DNA of 64,000 nucleotides from Betaproteobacteria bacterium HGW-Betaproteobacteria-3 (GTDB lineage: Bacteria; Pseudomonadota; Gammaproteobacteria; Burkholderiales; Burkholderiaceae_C): the NCBI GenBank assembly GCA_002842205.1, contig PHCI01000007.1:62001-126000 (forward strand), read 5' to 3'. Position 1 is the first letter of the stretch. Each line of letters begins with the position of its first letter. The notes beneath the pieces were generated by a model that was not told the origin of the DNA, made no database searches, and saw only the letters and a program-made list of their open reading frames with translations. Both the position numbers and the translations under genes were made by a program. Shown here one piece after another: positions 60,240-64,000 of this stretch.

Positions 60240-62390
60240 TCAAGTCGCCAGCCGCGAAAGATCGGCCACCCGGTTCATGGCCACGTGCAGGGTTTTGAGC
60301 AGGCCCTGGCGGTTCAGGCGCAGGTCCGGTTCGTCGGCGTTGACCATCACGCCGTCAAAAAATGCATCGACCGGCGCGCGCAGCACGGCCAGGGTCTGCA
60401 GCGAAGCGGTGTAGTCGCCCGCGTCGAACTGCGCGTTGGCCTTGGGCAGCACGTCCTGCAGCGCCGCGTGCAGCGCCCGCTCGGCGGGTTCCCTGAGCAA
60501 AATTTCGCTCACATGGGCGTCCACCTCGGGCGCCTTTTTCAGGATGTTGCCGATGCGCTTGTTGGCCGCCGCCAGCGCCGGGGCTTCGGGCAGGGTGGCA
60601 AAGGCGCGCACGGCCGCCAGGCGGCGCGGCACATCGCCCAGGCGTTGCGGGCGCTGCGAAATGACGGCGTCCACCTCCTGGGCGCTGAAGCCCTGTTCGC
60701 GCAGCGAACCGGCCAGGCGCTCATCGATGAAGTCGGCCAGCGCCTGCGATGCGTCGGTGATGCGGTCGCCAAACGCCGCGGCCGTGTCGGCCAGCAGTTC
60801 GTTCAGGTTCAGCGGCAGGTTGCGCTCGATGAGCATGCGCACCACGCCCAGTGCGTGGCGGCGCAGCGCGAACGGGTCACGGTCGCCCGTGGGCAACTGG
60901 CCAACGCCAAACAGGCCCACCAGCGTTTCCAGCTTGTCGGCCAGCGCCACGACCAGACCGGTGGCGTTGCGCGGCAGTGCGTCGCCGGCAAAACGCGGCT
61001 TGTAATGGTCTTCGATGGCGCAGGCAACGTCGTCACTGAGACCATCATTGCGGGCGTAGTAGTTGCCCATGATGCCCTGCAGCTCGGGGAACTCACCCAC
61101 CATGTCGGTCAGCAGGTCAGTCTTGGCCAGACGCGCAGCCTGCGCCACCTCTTCCACCGAGGCAAAGAACCCGGCGTCGTTGCCCTCCAGGGCACGGGTG
61201 AGCAACTGGCCCACGATGTCGGTCGCGATCCGCGCCACGCGCTCGGTGCGCTCGCCCTGCGTGCCCAGCTTGTTGTGATAGACCACCTTGTCCAGGCCCG
61301 CTACGCGCGAGGCCAGCGTCTTCTTGCGGTCCTGGTCAAAGAAGAACTTGGCGTCGGCCAGGCGCGGGCGCACCACGCGCTCGTTGCCGCCGATCACGGC
61401 GCTGGCATCGGCCGGGCTGATGTTGCTCACCACGAGAAACCGGTTGGTGAGCCTGCCCGCCGCGTCGAGCAGCGGAAAGTACTTCTGGTTGGCCTTCATC
61501 GTGAGGATCAGGCATTCCTGCGGCACGTCGAGAAACTGGGCCTCGAACTCGCAGATGAGCACGTTGGGGCGCTCGACCAGGGCCGTCACCTCGTCGAGCA
61601 GCGCGTCGTCTTCAATCGGCCGACACCCACCGCCGACCTTGGCGGCAGCGGCTGCGAGCTGGCGTGCGATCTCGGCCTTGCGCTCGGCAAAGCTGGCGAT
61701 GACGGCGCCGTCGCGGGCCAGCGTGGCGGCGTAGCGGTCGGCGTCTTGCAGCACCACCGGGTCCACGGCCGCCTCAAAGCGATGGCCGTGCGTGGTGTTG
61801 CCGGCCTGCAGGCCCAGCGCCCGCACCGGCACCACGTCGGCGCCGTGCAGTGCCACCAGGCCGTGCGCGGGCCGCACGAAGCTCACGCTGGTCCAGCCGG
61901 GCAGTTCGCAGTCGCGCTCCAACTGGTAGGTCATGACCTTGGGGATGGGCAGCCTGGCAATCGCCTCGGTCAGTGCTTTTTGCAGCCCGTCGGCCAGCGT
62001 CGCGCCCTGGACCGTGCTGTTGTAGAACAGGGACTCGGCCTTGCCGTCCATGGCCCGCTGGAGGCCCGGCACGGCTGCAGCGTCTGCGCCCAACACCTGG
62101 AGCTTTTTCAGCAGCGCGGGGGTCGCGTGGCCTGCCGCGTCCAGCCCCACGCTCACGGGCATGAGCTTTTGCGAGACCGGCTTGTCGGCCGCCCGCGCCG
62201 CCACGGCGGTGATGTGCGCGGCCAGACGGCGCGGTGACGCATAGGCCGTCAGCACGGCGTCGGGTGCGGCCAGGCCCTGCGCGTTGAGTTGCTCCAGCAG
62301 CACGCCCGCGAACGCATCGCCCAGCTTACGCAACGCCTTGGGCGGCAGCTCTTCCACAAACAGTTCAACCAGAAGGTTCTTTGTCGTCAT
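60240..62390 (-). CDS. glyS: Glycyl-tRNA synthetase beta subunit
   Basis: 716 residues, the usual size of bacterial GlyS. It starts MTTKNLLVELFVEELPPKAL and holds the conserved GEFPELQGIMGNYYA motif and the HD/anticodon-binding-like C-terminal region (FFDGVMVNADEPDLRLNR). It joins GlyQ to form the alpha2beta2 enzyme that charges tRNA-Gly. Its ATG overlaps the stop of the PIN toxin gene by 4 nt, so here GlyS translation is coupled to a toxin gene rather than to glyQ. Confidence 0.96.
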   Translation of the reverse strand: MTTKNLLVELFVEELPPKALRKLGDAFAGVLLEQLNAQGLAAPDAVLTAYASPRRLAAHITAVAARAADKPVSQKLMPVSVGLDAAGHATPALLKKLQVLGADAAAVPGLQRAMDGKAESLFYNSTVQGATLADGLQKALTEAIARLPIPKVMTYQLERDCELPGWTSVSFVRPAHGLVALHGADVVPVRALGLQAGNTTHGHRFEAAVDPVVLQDADRYAATLARDGAVIASFAERKAEIARQLAAAAAKVGGGCRPIEDDALLDEVTALVERPNVLICEFEAQFLDVPQECLILTMKANQKYFPLLDAAGRLTNRFLVVSNISPADASAVIGGNERVVRPRLADAKFFFDQDRKKTLASRVAGLDKVVYHNKLGTQGERTERVARIATDIVGQLLTRALEGNDAGFFASVEEVAQAARLAKTDLLTDMVGEFPELQGIMGNYYARNDGLSDDVACAIEDHYKPRFAGDALPRNATGLVVALADKLETLVGLFGVGQLPTGDRDPFALRRHALGVVRMLIERNLPLNLNELLADTAAAFGDRITDASQALADFIDERLAGSLREQGFSAQEVDAVISQRPQRLGDVPRRLAAVRAFATLPEAPALAAANKRIGNILKKAPEVDAHVSEILLREPAERALHAALQDVLPKANAQFDAGDYTASLQTLAVLRAPVDAFFDGVMVNADEPDLRLNRQGLLKTLHVAMNRVADLSRLAT

Positions 62391-62830
62391 TTCAGTTCAA
62401 TCAATTTCAGGCCCAGCCGTTTGGCGTTGGCCTGCATCTGTGTGTCCAGCGTGGCCAGCAGCGTGCAGCCATGTCTTTGCGCAATCGCCAGGTGCAGGGC
62501 GTCGCCGCCACGCAAACCATGGTCGGTTTGTGCACAGTACACGGCGGCCTCCAGGTAATCCTGCTCCTGCACATTCAGTCGCGTCACCATGTCCAGCACT
62601 TCGGCAAAGCGGTCGCGCGCGGCGTCGGCCTGCCGTCGCGACAGCGCCTTCTTGCGCATCTGGATGGCGAGCGCACTGGCAAATTCAACCTGCGTCCACC
62701 ATGAGGTGCCCACCGTGGACAGGTCGGCCTCACCGAGCCAGTCGACCGCGCGCTCGCTGCCCTGCTCGTTAAAGCAATAGGCGCACCAGACACTGGTGTC
62801 CACATACGTCGCCTGGGACTTGCGCGCCAT
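62387..62830 (-). CDS. vapC: PIN-domain toxin (VapC-like)
   Basis: 147 residues. The PIN acidic residues are seen at YVDTSVW (residues 9-15), QVEFASALA, GGDALHLAIA and LATLDTQM, the four-Asp/Glu metal site of VapC-type ribonucleases. VapC toxins cut tRNA or rRNA. The AbrB-type antitoxin gene lies 19 bp upstream. Located between glyQ and glyS, and its stop overlaps the glyS start (ATGA). ATG at 62830. Confidence 0.9.
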   Translation of the reverse strand: MARKSQATYVDTSVWCAYCFNEQGSERAVDWLGEADLSTVGTSWWTQVEFASALAIQMRKKALSRRQADAARDRFAEVLDMVTRLNVQEQDYLEAAVYCAQTDHGLRGGDALHLAIAQRHGCTLLATLDTQMQANAKRLGLKLIELK

Positions 62831-62849
62831 TCAATTCCCCTGTCGCGCG

Positions 62850-63140
62850 TCAAAACCGGGCGCCGTCGCGCATTTCCCGGACGACGGATTCGGTTCGGGG
62901 CATGGTGGCCAGGTGTTTTCGGGCCCGCGCCAGCCATTCGGCCTGGGACAGCGGTTTTTTGGCGGGCCCCGCGGACAGCCGCAGGCTGTTGTCGTTTTGC
63001 CGCTGCACATGCAGGGTGCTGCCTTCGGCAATGCCAAGTTGCCGCGCCAGATCGGCCGGCAGGCGCACCGCAAGGCTGTTGCCCCAGCGGCCCACGTTCA
63101 GGTCGATGGCATCGGCAGGGGTCAGATCGCGCGCGCCCAT
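62850..63140 (-). CDS. vapB: AbrB/SpoVT-type antitoxin (VapB-like)
   Basis: 96 residues. LNVGRWGNSLAVRLPADLARQLGI is the swapped-hairpin AbrB/MazE DNA-binding fold (quoted in parts: LNVGRWGNSLAVRLPADL). The C-terminal helix ARARKHLATMPRTESVVREM is the usual toxin-binding tail. It should neutralise the PIN toxin next to it and repress the operon. ATG at 63140 with AAGGAT upstream; the 49 bp up to glyQ may hold its own promoter and operator (TAGAGCCATGTATCTACATT near 63156). Confidence 0.88.
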   Translation of the reverse strand: MGARDLTPADAIDLNVGRWGNSLAVRLPADLARQLGIAEGSTLHVQRQNDNSLRLSAGPAKKPLSQAEWLARARKHLATMPRTESVVREMRDGARF

Positions 63141-63189
63141 GGGGTCATCCTTTGTAGAGCCATGTATCTACATTCTAGCGTTGCAGCCA

Positions 63190-64000
63190 CTATGCCGCCT
63201 TCTTCGCCATCTGTTCCACCCACTCGCGCGGCGCCATGGGGAAGCCCAGGCGCTCGCGGCTCTCGTAGTAGCTCTGCGCCACCGCGCGGGCCAGATTGCG
63301 GATGCGGCCGATGTAGGCGGCGCGCTCGGTCACGCTGATGGCGCCGCGCGCGTCCAGCAGGTTGAAGCTGTGCGCGCACTTGAGCACCTGCTCGTAGGCG
63401 GGCAGCGCGAGTTGCTGCGCCACCAGGTGTTGGGCCTGCTTTTCGTGCGCGTTGAAAGCCGTGAACAGGAAGTCGGCGTCGGAGTGCTCAAAGTTGTAGG
63501 CGCTCTGCTCTTTTTCGTTTTGCAGGTAGACGTCGCCATACAGGAGCTTGCCACCACGTTCGGCCTGGGAGCGGCCCGGCGCCGACCCGGTGTCGGTCCA
63601 GACCAGGTCATAGACGTTGTCCACGCCCTGCAGGTACATGGCCAGGCGCTCCAGGCCGTAGGTGATTTCGCCGGTGATGGGCCGGCAGTCGATCCCGCCG
63701 ACCTGCTGGAAGTAGGTGAACTGCGTGACTTCCATGCCGTTCAGCCAGACCTCCCAGCCCAGCCCCCAGGCGCCCAGGGTGGGGTTTTCCCAGTCGTCTT
63801 CGACAAAACGGATGTCGTTCTGCTTCAGGTCGAAGCCCAGCGCCTCCAGGCTGCCCAGGTACAGCGCCAGAATGTTGGAGGGCGCGGGCTTGAGGACCAC
63901 CTGGTACTGGTAGTAGTGCTGCAGCCGGTTGGGGTTTTCGCCGTAGCGGCCGTCCTTGGGGCGGCGGCTGGGCTGCACGTAGGCGGCCTTCCAGGGTTCG
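63190..64000 (-). CDS. glyQ: Glycyl-tRNA synthetase alpha subunit (5' end outside window)
   Basis: About 270 residues are present from [20 protein letters not shown] to the TAG at 63190; the first 60 or so codons lie beyond base 64000. The motif 2 region [20 protein letters not shown] and class II signatures [19 protein letters not shown] and [14 protein letters not shown] mark GlyQ. It holds the glycine-activating site of the tetramer. In this genome it is followed by vapBC rather than directly by glyS. Confidence 0.95.
   Translation of the reverse strand, partial: EPWKAAYVQPSRRPKDGRYGENPNRLQHYYQYQVVLKPAPSNILALYLGSLEALGFDLKQNDIRFVEDDWENPTLGAWGLGWEVWLNGMEVTQFTYFQQVGGIDCRPITGEITYGLERLAMYLQGVDNVYDLVWTDTGSAPGRSQAERGGKLLYGDVYLQNEKEQSAYNFEHSDADFLFTAFNAHEKQAQHLVAQQLALPAYEQVLKCAHSFNLLDARGAISVTERAAYIGRIRNLARAVAQSYYESRERLGFPMAPREWVEQMAKKAA

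Noticed and set aside
1-64000. tRNA or rRNA genes, CRISPR arrays, prophage, complete insertion sequences, replication origin
   Set aside because: Looked for by characteristic sequences and repeats; none seen. The only transposon trace is the IS110 stub. A covariance-model scan would be needed to exclude small RNAs.

Overview
The window is about 64 kb of high-GC chromosome from a betaproteobacterium, most likely a member of the Comamonadaceae (Acidovorax/Hydrogenophaga/Rhodoferax-like). This rests on the protein families, on the gene orders (trkH-trkA, glyQ-glyS-gmhB-plsC-ygjP, ivd-can-aceK, a two-part leucine catabolism locus) and on dispersed repeats of a type I associate with this family. 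The genus is an inference. No rRNA, tRNA, CRISPR array, prophage or complete insertion sequence was seen.

Layout. 1-3.8 kb: end of cysK, an FAD-dependent dehydrogenase, a flavin reductase-like protein and a HAD phosphatase. 3.8-5.8 kb: an accessory island of lower GC holding an IS110 transposase stub, a BrnT-type toxin with a non-classical partner, a ParE/RelE fragment and an orphan gene bounded by integron-core-like heptamers. 5.8-13.1 kb: an MFS transporter and a double-length UvrA (about 1985 aa, four ABC signatures). 13.1-23.3 kb: a signalling and transport block with a cNMP-like/CBS/DUF294 protein, a membrane pseudo-histidine kinase fused to a DnaQ-type exonuclease, a CheY-like regulator, a symporter-histidine kinase hybrid (CrbS/CbrA-like), two small membrane proteins, an ActP-like symporter and its DUF4212 partner. 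23.4-34.2 kb: 2-hydroxychromene-2-carboxylate isomerase, DUF1289 and YbaK proteins, then a leucine/isovalerate operon (HMG-CoA lyase, 2-hydroxyacid dehydrogenase, MCC alpha, DUF4126, methylglutaconyl-CoA hydratase, acyl-CoA dehydrogenase, MCC beta) with a divergent AraC-type regulator. 34.2-36.3 kb: a small lower-GC patch with a lipoprotein, then a HAD phosphatase. 36.3-48.5 kb: YchJ, rhodanese, TrkH/TrkA, acyl-CoA dehydrogenase, thiolase, AceK, carbonic anhydrase, isovaleryl-CoA dehydrogenase, thioesterase, LiuR and a metallo-beta-lactamase-fold hydrolase. 48.5-56.8 kb: two sensor kinases, two response regulators and a CAP-domain lipoprotein. 56.9-64 kb: the glyQS-gmhB-plsC-ygjP operon, which carries a vapBC pair between glyQ and glyS and a second two-gene pair between glyS and gmhB.

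How the genes work together. The ivd gene and the mcc/liuC/hmgL genes together cover isovaleryl-CoA to acetoacetate plus acetyl-CoA. Two LiuR-like palindromes flank liuR, one before the thioesterase-ivd unit and one before the divergent hydrolase. Acetate uptake (ActP/DUF4212), its probable sensor system and AceK (glyoxylate bypass control) fit a lifestyle on acetate, amino acids and fatty acids.

Most notable signals: (1) three dispersed repeat families, all of which are also found inside protein-coding genes in frame, adding peptides to UvrA, MCC alpha, a HAD phosphatase and the YgjP-like metallopeptidase; (2) a pseudokinase-exonuclease fusion translationally coupled to a two-component system; (3) toxin-antitoxin-like pairs spliced into the glyQS operon with 4-nt overlaps; (4) the tandem UvrA; (5) a possible lone integron-cassette-like unit.
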